In this document: piece by piece, positions 1 through 8,212 of the stretch
How the letters are laid out: the number at the start of each line of letters is the position of its first letter
Numbering within the stretch: position 1 is the stretch's first letter
Source of the DNA: Streptomyces sp. V3I8
GTDB taxonomy: Bacteria; Actinomycetota; Actinomycetes; Streptomycetales; Streptomycetaceae
DNA length: 64,000 nt
Reading direction: 5' to 3'
Assembly (NCBI RefSeq): GCF_030817535.1
Contig: NZ_JAUSZL010000002.1
Coordinates: 1,612,001-1,676,000, forward strand
Notes under the pieces: generated by a model
The model's input: only the letters and a program-made list of their open reading frames with translations
The model's database searches: none
Told to the model about the DNA's origin: nothing
Program-made: the position numbers and the translations under genes

Positions 1-354
1 GAGCACGCCGATGCCGAGCGCCGCGAGGAGCGTGGCCCCGTCGATGCGGCGCAGGCCGTCCAGGAAGACGCCGGTGCCCAGGCGCCAGGTCAGCACGGTG
101 AGGATGACGACGCCGGCGATCGTGCCGAAGTGGGTGCGCAGGAGCCGGGAGTCGAGGCGCGCACGGACCCGGCCCAGCACGCCGGCCCGGCCGCCGTCCG
201 GACGTGCGGCGGATGCTGCGCCGTCGTTCCCGGCCCGTGCCGAGGGCTCCGCCGGCAGCTTCTCGTCCAGGGCGGACGGAACGACCACAGCGGGCACAGT
301 GGCCACAGTGGTCAGGGAACGCTCCTTCGCCGTCATGGCCCCCGCGCCGCCCAT
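1..354 (-). CDS. Membrane protein N-terminus, LPG-synthase-TM/UPF0104-like (partial)
   Basis: The gene runs off the left edge, so only about 118 N-terminal residues are visible. A soluble Ala/Gly/Arg-rich leader of about 75 residues is followed by a hydrophobic helix (about residues 76-95) and then an amphipathic segment with LDGLRRIDGATLLAAL. That order is typical of the multi-helix lysylphosphatidylglycerol-synthetase-TM/UPF0104 family. The ATG at 354 overlaps the methyltransferase stop (TGATG) and suggests translational coupling. An in-frame ATG at 336 is the alternative. It is the most distal visible gene of the minus-strand block with the glycosyltransferase and methyltransferase. A flippase or lipid-handling role is only an inference from context. 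Confidence 0.6.
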   Translation of the reverse strand, partial: MGGAGAMTAKERSLTTVATVPAVVVPSALDEKLPAEPSARAGNDGAASAARPDGGRAGVLGRVRARLDSRLLRTHFGTIAGVVILTVLTWRLGTGVFLDGLRRIDGATLLAALGIGVL

Positions 355-1346
355 CACACGCCCCCGACCGGACGGGCCAGCGCCAGCAGGTCGCTGTGGT
401 GGACCACCACGTTCAGCTCCCCCGCCGCGCAGGCCGCGAGACGCTCGTCGAGGTAGTCCGCGGCCCGGTCGGCCAGCTCGGGGCGCTGTTCGACGGCCGC
501 GCCGACCCAGCCGCGCAGCCACTGCGCCGTCAGCGCGGACTCGGCCGGACCGAGCCGCCAGGCGCTCGGGTGCACCCGTACCGTCGCGCCGTGCCGCGAG
601 AAGGCGTCGCAGGCCGCGCTGACCGCCTCCGGGCCGAGCAGGTCCCCGCGTCGCTGGTGGTCGTTGAACGCCGTGGCGATCTCGGTGTCCAGCGGACGGG
701 CCGGCGTCAGTTCGACCCGGCCGACCACCGAGAGGGTGAGCAGGGCGGGGCAGCCGGCTCCGGCGCAGGCCGCGGCCAGTGCCTCGATCTCGTCGGCGTC
801 GAGCACGTCCAGCAGGGCGGAGGCCGTCACCAGCGAGGCGCCGGCCAGGGCGTCGGCGGTCAGCCGGCCCACGTCGCCGCGCTGTGTCTCCACCGTGACC
901 CGGCTGCCGTCGGCGGCCGAACGGGGCGACCCGACGGCGGCGAAGTGCAGCAGGTACGGGTCGCGGTCGTGCAGCACCCAGTGCTGGGGCCCGTCCAGCC
1001 GGGGCGCGAGCCACCGGCCCATGGACCCGGTGCCGCAGCCGAGGTCGTGGATGACGAACCCGTTCGACCTGCGCGGCAGGTTCGCGAGGCGGATCCGCAG
1101 GGGGTCGAGCAGTTCGGACGAGCGCGCCGAGGCGTCGACGCCCTCCCGCAGCTGGAGCCATTCGGGGGCGTAACGGGTGGTGTCGTCGGTGGTGTCGTCG
1201 GCGGCCTCGCCGCGGGTGCGGTCGCCGAGCCGAATCGTTCCTGTGTCCCGGCCGGGCTCCGCGGTCCCGGTGCCGGAACCGGTATCGCTCCCCGGAGCCT
1301 CCGTCGGCGTCGTGCTCGTACCGGTGCTGGTGCTCGTGCCGCTCAT
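354..1346 (-). CDS. Class I SAM-dependent methyltransferase
   Basis: The product is a 330-residue soluble protein. Its first 60 residues are low-complexity Gly/Thr/Ser. They are followed by WLQLREGVDASARS and a clear SAM-binding motif I (VIHDLGCGTGSMGRWLAP), then the acidic end of beta-2 (VLHDRD). The ATG at 1346 is preceded by a strong AAGGAGG site and overlaps the glycosyltransferase stop by ATGA, so the two are co-translated. Substrate cannot be read from sequence. Its position between a GT4 glycosyltransferase and a membrane protein suggests methylation of a glycosylated or lipid-linked small molecule. The Thr/Gly-rich N-terminal stretch is probably a disordered, variable extension. Confidence 0.85.
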   Translation of the reverse strand: MSGTSTSTGTSTTPTEAPGSDTGSGTGTAEPGRDTGTIRLGDRTRGEAADDTTDDTTRYAPEWLQLREGVDASARSSELLDPLRIRLANLPRRSNGFVIHDLGCGTGSMGRWLAPRLDGPQHWVLHDRDPYLLHFAAVGSPRSAADGSRVTVETQRGDVGRLTADALAGASLVTASALLDVLDADEIEALAAACAGAGCPALLTLSVVGRVELTPARPLDTEIATAFNDHQRRGDLLGPEAVSAACDAFSRHGATVRVHPSAWRLGPAESALTAQWLRGWVGAAVEQRPELADRAADYLDERLAACAAGELNVVVHHSDLLALARPVGGV

Positions 1347-2470
1347 GCCGCCCCCCTCCTTGCCTCGCTCTTCAGTCGCCCCAGGACACCTGACAGACTC
1401 CGGGCCGTCGCGGCCCAGCCTCCGAGGGACGCCCGGCGGGCCCGCGCGGCGGCCTTGAGGCGCCGGCGCACGTCGGCCTCGCCGAACCAGCCGCGCAGCT
1501 CCGCGGCCAGGGCCGCGGGGTTCTCCGGCGGTACGAGCAGGCCGGGCACCCCGCCGTCGGGCGCGCGCCCGACCGCCTCGGGCAGCCCGCCGACGTCCGT
1601 GGCCAGTACGGGGATGCCGCGGGCGAGCGCCTCGGTGACGGCCATGCCGTACGTCTCGGCGTACGAGGTGAGGACCATCAGGTCGGCCGAGGCGTAGCTC
1701 GCGTCGAGTGCGGCACCGGACCGGGGCCCGGCGAGTTCCACGCGGTCGCCCAGGCCGTGCCGGGCGATCAGGTCCCGCAGTTCGGCCACGTACCCGGGGT
1801 CCTGGTTGAGGCCGCCGACCAGCACGCAGCTCCAGGGCAGGTCGGTGACCTCCGCGAGGGCCTCGACCAGCCGGTGCTGTCCCTTGCGCGGGGTGACCGA
1901 GGCGACGCAGAGCAGCCGCGAGACGCCGTCGGTGCCGGGGGCCAGCGGCGCGATGTCGGCGCCGGGGGGTGCGACGTGGACGCGGTCGGGCGCGAGCCCG
2001 TGGTGCGCGACGAGTCTGCGGGCCGCCCATTCGCTGGTGGCCACGACGGCCGGTACGGCGCGCAGGGCGTGGCGCTCGCGGGCGTCCAGGTCCGCGGCGA
2101 GTTCGGGCGTGAGTCCGACCTCGTCGCCGAGCGGCAGGTGCACCAGGACGACCAGCCGCAGCCGTCCGGCCTCCGGGATGACGATCTCGGGGGCCGCGCA
2201 GGCGACGATGCCGTCGAGGAGGACGGGGGTGCCGTCGTCCAGTGCGGCGAGGGTGCGGGCCAGTTCGTCGCGGGCCGGGGCGGCCGGCTGGGGCCAGCTG
2301 CCGTCGATGGCGTGCTTGTGGACCTGCCAGCCGAAGCCGGGCAGGTCGAGGCTGACCCGGGCGTCGTAGACGTTGCCGCCGCTCGGCACGGTCGGGTCGT
2401 CCACCGCGCCGGGCATCACGAAGTGCAGGGCGCGCAGGGACATGGGGATGATGTCGGCGTACGGGTTCAC
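1343..2470 (-). CDS. GT4-family glycosyltransferase
   Basis: This 375-residue GT-B glycosyltransferase is expected to use a nucleotide-activated sugar as donor. The N-terminal domain carries the acceptor-side Gly-rich segment [11 protein letters not shown]. The C-terminal donor domain has [13 protein letters not shown] and the family E-x7-E signature in [18 protein letters not shown], followed by DVGGLPE. The GTG at 2470 overlaps the upstream stop (GTGA). An ATG at 2443 ([12 protein letters not shown]) matches the usual family N-terminus but has no ribosome binding site, so translational coupling from 2470 is preferred. It sits between a pterin-synthase-like gene and a methyltransferase. The acceptor is unknown; a pterin-like or lipid acceptor is inference. 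Confidence 0.85.
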   Translation of the reverse strand: MNPYADIIPMSLRALHFVMPGAVDDPTVPSGGNVYDARVSLDLPGFGWQVHKHAIDGSWPQPAAPARDELARTLAALDDGTPVLLDGIVACAAPEIVIPEAGRLRLVVLVHLPLGDEVGLTPELAADLDARERHALRAVPAVVATSEWAARRLVAHHGLAPDRVHVAPPGADIAPLAPGTDGVSRLLCVASVTPRKGQHRLVEALAEVTDLPWSCVLVGGLNQDPGYVAELRDLIARHGLGDRVELAGPRSGAALDASYASADLMVLTSYAETYGMAVTEALARGIPVLATDVGGLPEAVGRAPDGGVPGLLVPPENPAALAAELRGWFGEADVRRRLKAAARARRASLGGWAATARSLSGVLGRLKSEARRGAA

Positions 2471-2865
2471 AGGGCACGCTCGTAACTCGCCCAGGCGACG
2501 TGCGACTCGTGCAGGGTGACGGTGATGCCGGCCAGGCCGCGGGCGCCCTCGCCCAGTGCTCCCTTTTCGACGCGTTCGGCGAGGCGGTCGGCGACGACCT
2601 TCGCCAGGAACTCCGTCGAGGTGTTGGTGTCCGCGAACACCGGCTCGTCGTCGAGGTTCCGGTAGTTCATCTCGGCCACCACCTCCCCGAGTTCCTTGGT
2701 GGCCAGTCCGATGTCGACGACGATGTTGTCGTCGTCCAGCTCGGCGCGGCGGAATGTGGCGTCCACGAGGAACGTCGCTCCGTGCAGGCGCTGCGCGGGT
2801 CCGAAGACCTCTCCGCGGAAGCTGTGGGCGATCATCAGGTGATCGCGGACGGTGATGCTGAACAA
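2467..2865 (-). CDS. 6-pyruvoyl-tetrahydropterin synthase/QueD-family protein, atypical
   Basis: This 132-residue T-fold protein matches the PTPS/QueD family in length and in landmarks: [27 protein letters not shown] and the substrate-anchoring Glu in LHESHVAW. Canonical enzymes carry a Cys four residues before an HGH zinc motif and a His in a DHHYLND-like loop. Here the HGH reads HGA (His28, Ala30), the Cys position is Ala24, and the His loop reads MNYRNLDD. One zinc ligand and both catalytic residues therefore appear absent, so canonical chemistry is doubtful. The start is a TTG at 2865 behind GGAGGG. The neighbours are a GT4 and an alcohol-dehydrogenase homologue. I infer a pterin- or deazapurine-like substrate. 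Confidence 0.8.
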   Translation of the reverse strand: MFSITVRDHLMIAHSFRGEVFGPAQRLHGATFLVDATFRRAELDDDNIVVDIGLATKELGEVVAEMNYRNLDDEPVFADTNTSTEFLAKVVADRLAERVEKGALGEGARGLAGITVTLHESHVAWASYERAL

Positions 2866-3085
2866 CGGACGACCCTCCAGGTGCGGTGCGTCTGACCCCT
2901 CTGCCGGGGCGTGCCCTGTATTACGGCCGGTCCGTTCTCCGTGTTCACAGCGTTCGGGTCGGAGTTTCGGACGGGTTTCCCTCGGCAGGGTCGTCAGGAC
3001 GACACGTGGTGCGAACTTGGTTACCGGCGTTGGGGTTTGGTCACTCGGTGTGCGGACGTGACCGTTTCGCGGGCGGCGTCGCCTC

Positions 3086-4063
3086 TCATGGCTCGTACCG
3101 CACCAGGTGACACATCGCCGTCGTCTCCCCCGTGGCGAGCCGGGCCATCGTCTCCGGCAGGTCCTCGAAGGCGCATTCGCCCGTGATCAGGGCGTCGAAG
3201 GCGGGATCGGCGAGGAGTTCGAGGGAGAGGGCGAGCCGGTCGGCGTACGTGCGGCGGGAGCTCCTGGCCGGTGAGACGGACCCGACCTGGCTGCTGCGGA
3301 TGACGAGCCGGCGGGAGTGGAACGCCTCGCCGAGCGGCAGGGCGACCTTGCGGTCGCCGTACCAGCTCAGTTCGAGGACGGTCCCCTCCGGGGCGAGGAG
3401 TTCGAGGGCGCGGGAGAGCCCCGCCTCGGTGGCGCTCGCGTGGACGACGAGGTCGCGCTCGCCCGCGGCGTCCGCGGGGAGCGCGAAGTCGATGCCCAGC
3501 GCCCGTGCGAGTTCCGCGCGCGCCGGGTCGGCGTCGACCAGCTGGACGCGGGCGGCGGGGTACCGGGCGAGGAGTGCGGCGACGCTCGCGCCGACCATGC
3601 CCGCGCCGACCACGGAGATCCGGTCGCCGATCAGGGGCACCGCGTCCCAGAGGGCGTTGACGGCGGTCTCCACCGTGCCGGCGAGCACGGCGCGCGAGGC
3701 GGGCACGTTCCCGGGTACGGGTGTGACGGCGCTCGCGGGGACGACGTAGCGGCTCTGGTGCGGGTAGAGGCAGAAGACGGTCCGTCCGACGAGGCCGGCG
3801 GGCCCCTCCTCCACCGTCCCGACGTTCAGGTACCCGTACTTGACGGGGCCGGGGAAGTCGCCGTCCTGGAAGGGTGCCCGCATGGCGGCGTACTGGCTCT
3901 GCGGGACCCCGCCGCGGAAGACGAGCGTCTCGGTTCCGCGGCTCACCCCCGAGAAGAGTGTGCGCACCACGACCTCGTCCTCGGCGGGTTCGGGCAGGTG
4001 GGTGTCCCGGAGTTCGCCACGGCCGGGAGAGCCGAGCCAGAAGGCGCGGGCGGAGCGGTCCAT
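3086..4063 (-). CDS. Medium-chain dehydrogenase/zinc-type alcohol dehydrogenase-like protein
   Basis: This MDR-superfamily oxidoreductase of 325 residues has a GroES-like N-terminus ([17 protein letters not shown]) and a Rossmann nucleotide-binding motif ([18 protein letters not shown]) followed by QLVDADP. The usual catalytic zinc Cys position reads Ser (GVSRGTE) and no GHE motif follows. It resembles the zinc-poor branch that contains BchC-type enzymes rather than classical alcohol dehydrogenases. The ATG at 4063 has AGGAGG seven bases upstream; the ATG at 4070 is out of frame. About 220 bp of unassigned DNA (2866-3085) separates it from the pterin-synthase-like gene. It probably oxidises or reduces an intermediate of the same pathway. 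Confidence 0.8.
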   Translation of the reverse strand: MDRSARAFWLGSPGRGELRDTHLPEPAEDEVVVRTLFSGVSRGTETLVFRGGVPQSQYAAMRAPFQDGDFPGPVKYGYLNVGTVEEGPAGLVGRTVFCLYPHQSRYVVPASAVTPVPGNVPASRAVLAGTVETAVNALWDAVPLIGDRISVVGAGMVGASVAALLARYPAARVQLVDADPARAELARALGIDFALPADAAGERDLVVHASATEAGLSRALELLAPEGTVLELSWYGDRKVALPLGEAFHSRRLVIRSSQVGSVSPARSSRRTYADRLALSLELLADPAFDALITGECAFEDLPETMARLATGETTAMCHLVRYEP

Positions 4064-4207
4064 TCGGCATCCTCCTGAGGAATTCATGTGAATCGGCTGA
4101 GCGGGGCGGCTGAACGATCGGGCGACGGGCCACGTACCGACCTTTGCGAAGCCGCGCACAAGGTACGCGGCAATGATCGTCCCTGTCACCTGGCCGGAGG
4201 ATGTGCG

Positions 4208-4990
4208 GTGGCCCTGAACAACACGTACGACGCGAGGCTCTTGCAGCAGGAGACCGCCGTGGGAGCGGGCGTACAGCTTCTGCTGTTGACCGTGCTCGGC
4301 ACGGCGATCGGCCTGGGCCCCGCGGGCTGGCTCACCGGGCTGGCGTTCGGACTCGCGACCTGGGCGGTGCTCTCACGCGCCCTGCACCGCACGCGGCCCC
4401 GCTCCTTCGGAGCCGCCAACCGCGTGACGCTGGGCCGGGCGACCCTCGTCGGCGGGGTGACCGCCCTGGTCGCCGACTCGTTCCAGAGCCCGCCGCCGGT
4501 CACGGTCCTGGTCGCGCTCACCGCGACGGCCCTGATCCTCGACGCGGTCGACGGCAAGGTCGCCCGCCGCACCGGTTCCTCCACGGCGCTGGGCGCGCGC
4601 TTCGACATGGAGGTCGACGCGTTCCTGATCCTGGTGCTCAGCGTGTACGTCGCCGCGGCGGTGGGGCCCTGGGCCCTCGTCATCGGCGGTATGCGGTACG
4701 CCTTCGTGGCCGCCGCCAGGTTCCTGCCCTGGCTGAACAACGCGCTCCCGCCGAGCACCGCCCGCAAGACCGTGGCCGCCCTCCAGGGCGTCCTGCTGCT
4801 GCTCGCCGGCTCGGGGATCCTTCCGTACGCCCTGACGTCCGGGGTCGTCGCCCTGGCGCTGGCCCTGCTGACCTGGTCGTTCGGCCGGGACATCGGCTGG
4901 CTGCGGCGCACGCGCGACTCCGCCGGGCACGAGGTGGAGCGGGTCGCGGTGGACCGCCCCCGCGAGACGGCGACGGTCGGCGCCCCGTAA
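4208..4990 (+). CDS. CDP-alcohol phosphatidyltransferase family protein
   Basis: This 260-residue multi-helix membrane enzyme has the complete CDP-alcohol phosphotransferase signature DG-x2-AR-x8-G-x3-D-x3-D, seen as DGKVARR, then LG, then RFDMEVD. It should transfer a phosphoalcohol from CDP-lipid or CDP-alcohol to a hydroxyl acceptor in the membrane. The GTG at 4208 is preceded by GGAGG with seven-base spacing; the upstream ATG at 4201 is out of frame. It is transcribed divergently from the dehydrogenase across a 144-bp promoter region. Together with the glycosyltransferase and the membrane protein it suggests that the left-edge cluster makes a lipid-linked product, but the acceptor alcohol is unknown. 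Confidence 0.85.
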   Translation: MALNNTYDARLLQQETAVGAGVQLLLLTVLGTAIGLGPAGWLTGLAFGLATWAVLSRALHRTRPRSFGAANRVTLGRATLVGGVTALVADSFQSPPPVTVLVALTATALILDAVDGKVARRTGSSTALGARFDMEVDAFLILVLSVYVAAAVGPWALVIGGMRYAFVAAARFLPWLNNALPPSTARKTVAALQGVLLLLAGSGILPYALTSGVVALALALLTWSFGRDIGWLRRTRDSAGHEVERVAVDRPRETATVGAP

Positions 4991-4993
4991 CCG

Positions 4994-5227
4994 GGCGCGC
5001 CCCGGGACGAGCACGGTCGTCGCCGAGCGCTGCAGCAGCCACGCCGGGGCGACCTGCTGCGGCGAGGCCTCCACGGCGCCGTCCCGGCGGACGGCCAGGT
5101 CGTACAGGTTCTGCACGGTGACGACGGGCGCGATGGACTGCGCCTCGGTCAGCCGGGCGTCGAAGACGGAACTGAGCCCGAGACCGCGGATCAGCCCCTC
5201 CTTCCGCAACCCGGCCAGGGCCCTGTC
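4994..5227 (-). pseudogene. Aldo/keto reductase relic
   Basis: On the minus strand a run of about 78 codons reads like the C-terminal half of an aldo/keto reductase: LAGLRKEGLIRGLGLSS, VVTVQNLYDLAVRRD and SPQQVAPAWLLQRSATTVLVPG. Everything before the (R)GLGLSS strand is absent. The segment between NLYDLAVRR and SPQQVA, which normally carries the GIAFVPF-type strand, is also missing, and the reading frame has no sensible start or end. This is a decayed gene. It lies back to back with an MmyB-type regulator relic, the usual divergent arrangement for such reductases. Confidence 0.65.
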
Positions 5228-5270
5228 CCCGAACCACACCCCCGGTTCCAACCTCCTGCGGGCCGGTGTC

Positions 5271-5417
5271 GGGCCCGACGTCGACGACCCCCGGCTGGTG
5301 GAGCCGGTGGGCGAGCTGTCCGTACGCAGCGAGCGCTTCCGGCGGCTGTGGGGCCGGCACGAGGTGCACCCCACGCAGTCACGGGTCCTGCGGCTGCGTC
5401 ACCCGAAGGCCGGCGAC
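5271..5417 (+). pseudogene. XRE/MmyB-type regulator relic (ligand-binding domain C-terminus)
   Basis: About 49 codons read DDPRLVEPVGELSVRSERF, then RRLWGRHEVHP and LRLRHPKAGD. This is the hallmark C-terminal part of the MmyB-like ligand-binding domain found in actinobacterial XRE regulators. The helix-turn-helix and the first two thirds of the protein are absent, and the frame continues into a hexamer repeat. It points away from the adjacent aldo/keto reductase relic. Together they look like a divergent regulator-target pair that lost its shared promoter and both 5' portions. Confidence 0.65.
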
Positions 5418-5474
5418 GGCCCGGACCGCGCCGGCTCCGGGCCGGCCTCCCACCCCACGTCCGGCTCCGGCTCC

Positions 5475-5606
5475 GGGTCCGGGTCCGGGTCCGGGTCCGG
5501 GTCCGGGTCCGGGTCCGGGTCCGGGTCCGGGTCCGGGTCCGGGTCCGGGTCCGGGTCCGGGTCCGGGTCCGGGTCCGGGTCCGGGTCCGGGTCCGGGTCC
5601 GGGTCC
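5475..5606. repeat. Hexanucleotide tandem repeat, (GGGTCC) about 22 copies
   Basis: Twenty-two essentially perfect copies of GGGTCC run without interruption, flanked by imperfect GGCTCC units at 5461-5474. All frames are open (Gly-Ser, Gly-Pro or Arg-Val dipeptides), so it creates long spurious ORFs. It lies between the MmyB relic and the stop of the MFS exporter. Such a tract is expected to vary in copy number by slippage. No function is evident. Confidence 0.95.
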
Positions 5607-5663
5607 GGGGAACATCGGCCGGCCGGGGAGCGGTGACGGCCGGTCCCCCGGAGCCCGGACGCG

Positions 5664-7127
5664 TCAGCCCCGTACGCCGGGAGTGACCGCCGCGGTCTCC
5701 CGGTCCGGGTGCGCCGGGTCGCGGTCGGCGGCGGCCCGCGGCACGCCGGACATCCGGCGCACGTGCCGGACCGGGACGAGCAGCGCCGCCAGTGCCGCGG
5801 CGAGGCACAGCAGGGCCAGCAGGGTGAATCCGTGCGTGTAGCCGGCGGCCTCGGGCAGGCCCGAGGGCTGCAGGTGGCCGGTCACCAGGACGCCGGTCAC
5901 CGCGGCGCCGACGGAGCCGCCGATGGTGCGGATGTTGGCGTTCATACCGGTCGCGGCCCCAGTCTGCTCGGCCGGGACACTGCCCACGATCAGGTTGGCC
6001 ATCGAGGCGAACGCCAGGCCGATGCCGAGGCCGAACACACCGGACACGAAGGCCACCTGCCACTGCTCGTCGTGCCACAGGGCGAGGAACCCGCAGGCGA
6101 CCGCGCCGAGCGCGGCGCCGGTCGTGAGCAGCCTCTTCGCGCCGACGACGGGCTCGAGCCGGCCGCTCAGGACGCCCGAGAAGAACATCGCGACGAGCAT
6201 CGGCAGCATGAGCAGGCCGGACGCGGTCACGCTCGCCCCGAATCCGTATCCGGCGGAGCCGGGTGTCTGGACGAAGGCGGGCAGGAAGGACCAGATCGAG
6301 TACATGCCCGCGCCGAACAGCAGCGCCACGGTGTTGGTGGTCCACACGGCGGGCAGCCGCATGACCTTCAGGTCGATCAGCGGCGAGCGGGAACGCGCCT
6401 CGGAGAGCAGCCACAGGACGAAGAGGACGGCGGCCGCGGCGAACAGCCCGATCACCCGGGACGAGCCCCAGCCCCACCGGGTCGCCTGGCTGAGCGGCAG
6501 CAGCAGGGCCACCAGCCATGCCGACAGCAGGACGGCGCCGAGCCAGTTGACGCGGCCCTTCGCGCGCCGGGGCGACTCGGGGACGTACCGGAGGGCGATC
6601 AGCGCGGTGACCGCGACGACGCCGACGGGCAGCCAGAACAGCCACCGGTAGCCGAGCGCGGTCACGATGGGACCGGCCGCGACCATGCCGACACCGCCGC
6701 CGGCGGCGATGACGGCGGACAGGTTGCTGATGCTGGGGCTCACCCGGGCCGCGTCGAACTCGTCCCGGATGATGCCGAACGACAGCGGGAACAGCGCGCC
6801 GCCCATGCCCTGCACGACCCGGGCGACGATCAGTACGCCGATGGTCGGGGCGAGCGCGGCGATCAGACAGCCGATCAGCACGGTCACCAGGACCGCGACG
6901 AGGGTGCGCTTCTTGCCGATCAGGTCGCCGACCCGGCCGAGGATCGGCGTGAAGACCGAGGCGGACAGCAGGTACGCCGTCATCACCCAGGTCGCGGTGG
7001 ACTGCGAGGTGTGCAGTTCGTGCTGGACGGTCGGCAGGGCCGGCGCGATCAGCGACTGGAGCATGGAGAAGACGCCCGCACCGGTCGCGAGGACCGCGAA
7101 GGTGAGGCGGGTGGACTTGCGGGGCAT
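5664..7127 (-). CDS. DHA2-family MFS drug-efflux transporter
   Basis: This 487-residue EmrB/QacA-type antiporter has about 14 hydrophobic helices. MFS loop motif A (GRVGDLIGKKRTL) follows helix 2, motif B-like RVVQGMGGALFPLSFGII follows helix 4, and motif C-like AAGGGVGMVAAGPIV lies in helix 5. The length and helix number fit proton-driven multidrug exporters of the plasma membrane. An AGAGG site precedes the ATG. It is divergently transcribed from a TetR regulator, and two inverted repeats lie in the common promoter. This is the classic arrangement of a drug-inducible repressor controlling its exporter. The substrate is not readable. Confidence 0.9.
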   Translation of the reverse strand: MPRKSTRLTFAVLATGAGVFSMLQSLIAPALPTVQHELHTSQSTATWVMTAYLLSASVFTPILGRVGDLIGKKRTLVAVLVTVLIGCLIAALAPTIGVLIVARVVQGMGGALFPLSFGIIRDEFDAARVSPSISNLSAVIAAGGGVGMVAAGPIVTALGYRWLFWLPVGVVAVTALIALRYVPESPRRAKGRVNWLGAVLLSAWLVALLLPLSQATRWGWGSSRVIGLFAAAAVLFVLWLLSEARSRSPLIDLKVMRLPAVWTTNTVALLFGAGMYSIWSFLPAFVQTPGSAGYGFGASVTASGLLMLPMLVAMFFSGVLSGRLEPVVGAKRLLTTGAALGAVACGFLALWHDEQWQVAFVSGVFGLGIGLAFASMANLIVGSVPAEQTGAATGMNANIRTIGGSVGAAVTGVLVTGHLQPSGLPEAAGYTHGFTLLALLCLAAALAALLVPVRHVRRMSGVPRAAADRDPAHPDRETAAVTPGVRG

Positions 7128-7407
7128 GGAGAGCCTCTCCGAACTGGGTGCGGCCGGGACCCGGACCGCGGGCGCACGGGTTCCGCGCGTGCCGGGGCGG
7201 CGCGGGGCGGCGGTGACCGTGGGACGGGGCCCTGTCCGGACGCGGCCGACGGCGGCAGCGGCGGGCAGGGGTGGTCGCGGAAGGTGTCAGGGAGTGTCAG
7301 GAGACGGGCGGTGCGCTCGGCGCGGGGCCCGTACGCAGACGAGGGGCGTCGCTCCGACGGCGCGTGCGGCCGCACGCGTCCCCGGTGGACACACCCCGCA
7401 CTGCTAA

Positions 7408-7447
7408 AGTGGAGGTACCCCTCCACTGTAGCGGAGGCACACCTCCG
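7408..7447. promoter_or_regulatory. Two TetR-type operators between exporter and repressor
   Basis: The first inverted repeat is AGTGGAGG-TACC-CCTCCACT (7408-7427), with perfect 8-bp arms. The second is CGGAGG-CACA-CCTCCG (7432-7447), with perfect 6-bp arms. They share the core GGAGG-N4-CCTCC with five bases between them and sit just upstream of the TetR GTG start. I infer cooperative binding by the adjacent TetR protein, repressing both divergent genes. Confidence 0.7.
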
Positions 7448-7477
7448 ATTCAACCTCGTCCCGCCCCGGGAGGCGCA

Positions 7478-8056
7478 GTGACCGCCCAGTCGTTCCCCGT
7501 CAGTGAGATCGTCGCGAGCCGGCGGCCGCACCGGAAGGACGCGGCGCGCAACTACGACGCGCTGCTCACCGCGGCGCGCGAGGCCTTCACGGAGCAGGGC
7601 GCGGACGCCTCCCTGGAGGACATCGCCCGCCGGGCGGGCGTCGGCATCGGCACGCTGTACCGCAACTTCCCGACCCGCAGGCACCTCTTCGAGAGCCTCT
7701 ACGCGGACGAGGTCGACGCCCTGTGCCAGGTGGCCGGGGAGGTCGCCGGCCTGGAACCGTGGGAGGCGCTGACCACATGGCTGGACCGGTTCGCCGGCTA
7801 CATGGTGACCAAGCGGGCCGTCCGTGAGGCGCTCAACGACGAGTCGGAGATCTTCGCCGCCTGCCGCGACTCGATGTACGCGGCCGGCACCCCGCTGTTC
7901 GAGCGGGCGCAGCGGGCCGGTGAGGCGCGTACGGACATGGACTTCGTCGACCTGCTGCGCATGGTCGCGGGCATCACCGCGACGACGTTCGAGAACGACG
8001 CGCAGCGCGACCGGGTCATGTCCATCGCCCTCGACGGCGTACGCGTCACCCACTGA
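7478..8056 (+). CDS. TetR-family transcriptional regulator
   Basis: This 192-residue regulator has an N-terminal helix-turn-helix (ASLEDIARRAGVGIGTLYRNFPTRRHLFESLY, about residues 43-74), the signature of TetR repressors. The C-terminal ligand domain contains DLLRMVAGITATTF. The GTG at 7478 follows GGGAGG by four bases; no better in-frame start exists downstream of the operators. It is divergent from the MFS exporter, with two palindromes in between. It most likely represses itself and the exporter and is released by the exported compound. Confidence 0.9.
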   Translation: MTAQSFPVSEIVASRRPHRKDAARNYDALLTAAREAFTEQGADASLEDIARRAGVGIGTLYRNFPTRRHLFESLYADEVDALCQVAGEVAGLEPWEALTTWLDRFAGYMVTKRAVREALNDESEIFAACRDSMYAAGTPLFERAQRAGEARTDMDFVDLLRMVAGITATTFENDAQRDRVMSIALDGVRVTH

Positions 8057-8212
8057 CCCGCCGGTCGCGGAGCCGCTTCTGTCCCCTCCCGTTCCGCGCC
8101 GCTCGCCCCCGCCCCTCCTCCCTGCGGAGGATGCCTTCACGGAGGAGACCGGCCGGAGCCGTTCCTCCCCAGGTCAGAGGGGCGGCCCCGGTGATCCGTC
8201 TACCGTGGGGCC

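Noticed and set aside
204..1697. Long plus-strand open frame opposite the methyltransferase and glycosyltransferase
   Set aside because: It is antisense to two genes with clear motifs, and its residues are Arg/Gly/Ala-biased with no motif. It is a by-product of high GC.
5461..5610. CRISPR-like array
   Set aside because: The repeat is a six-base unit without spacers; it is a microsatellite.
5118..5636. Apparent 172-residue Gly-Ser repeat protein
   Set aside because: Most of its length is the GGGTCC repeat; only the MmyB fragment at 5271-5417 has meaning, and that gene is truncated.
5709..7481. Plus-strand frame of about 590 codons opposite the MFS exporter
   Set aside because: It mirrors the transporter gene, is extremely Gln/Arg/Gly/Asp-rich and crosses the operator region; no domain is seen.
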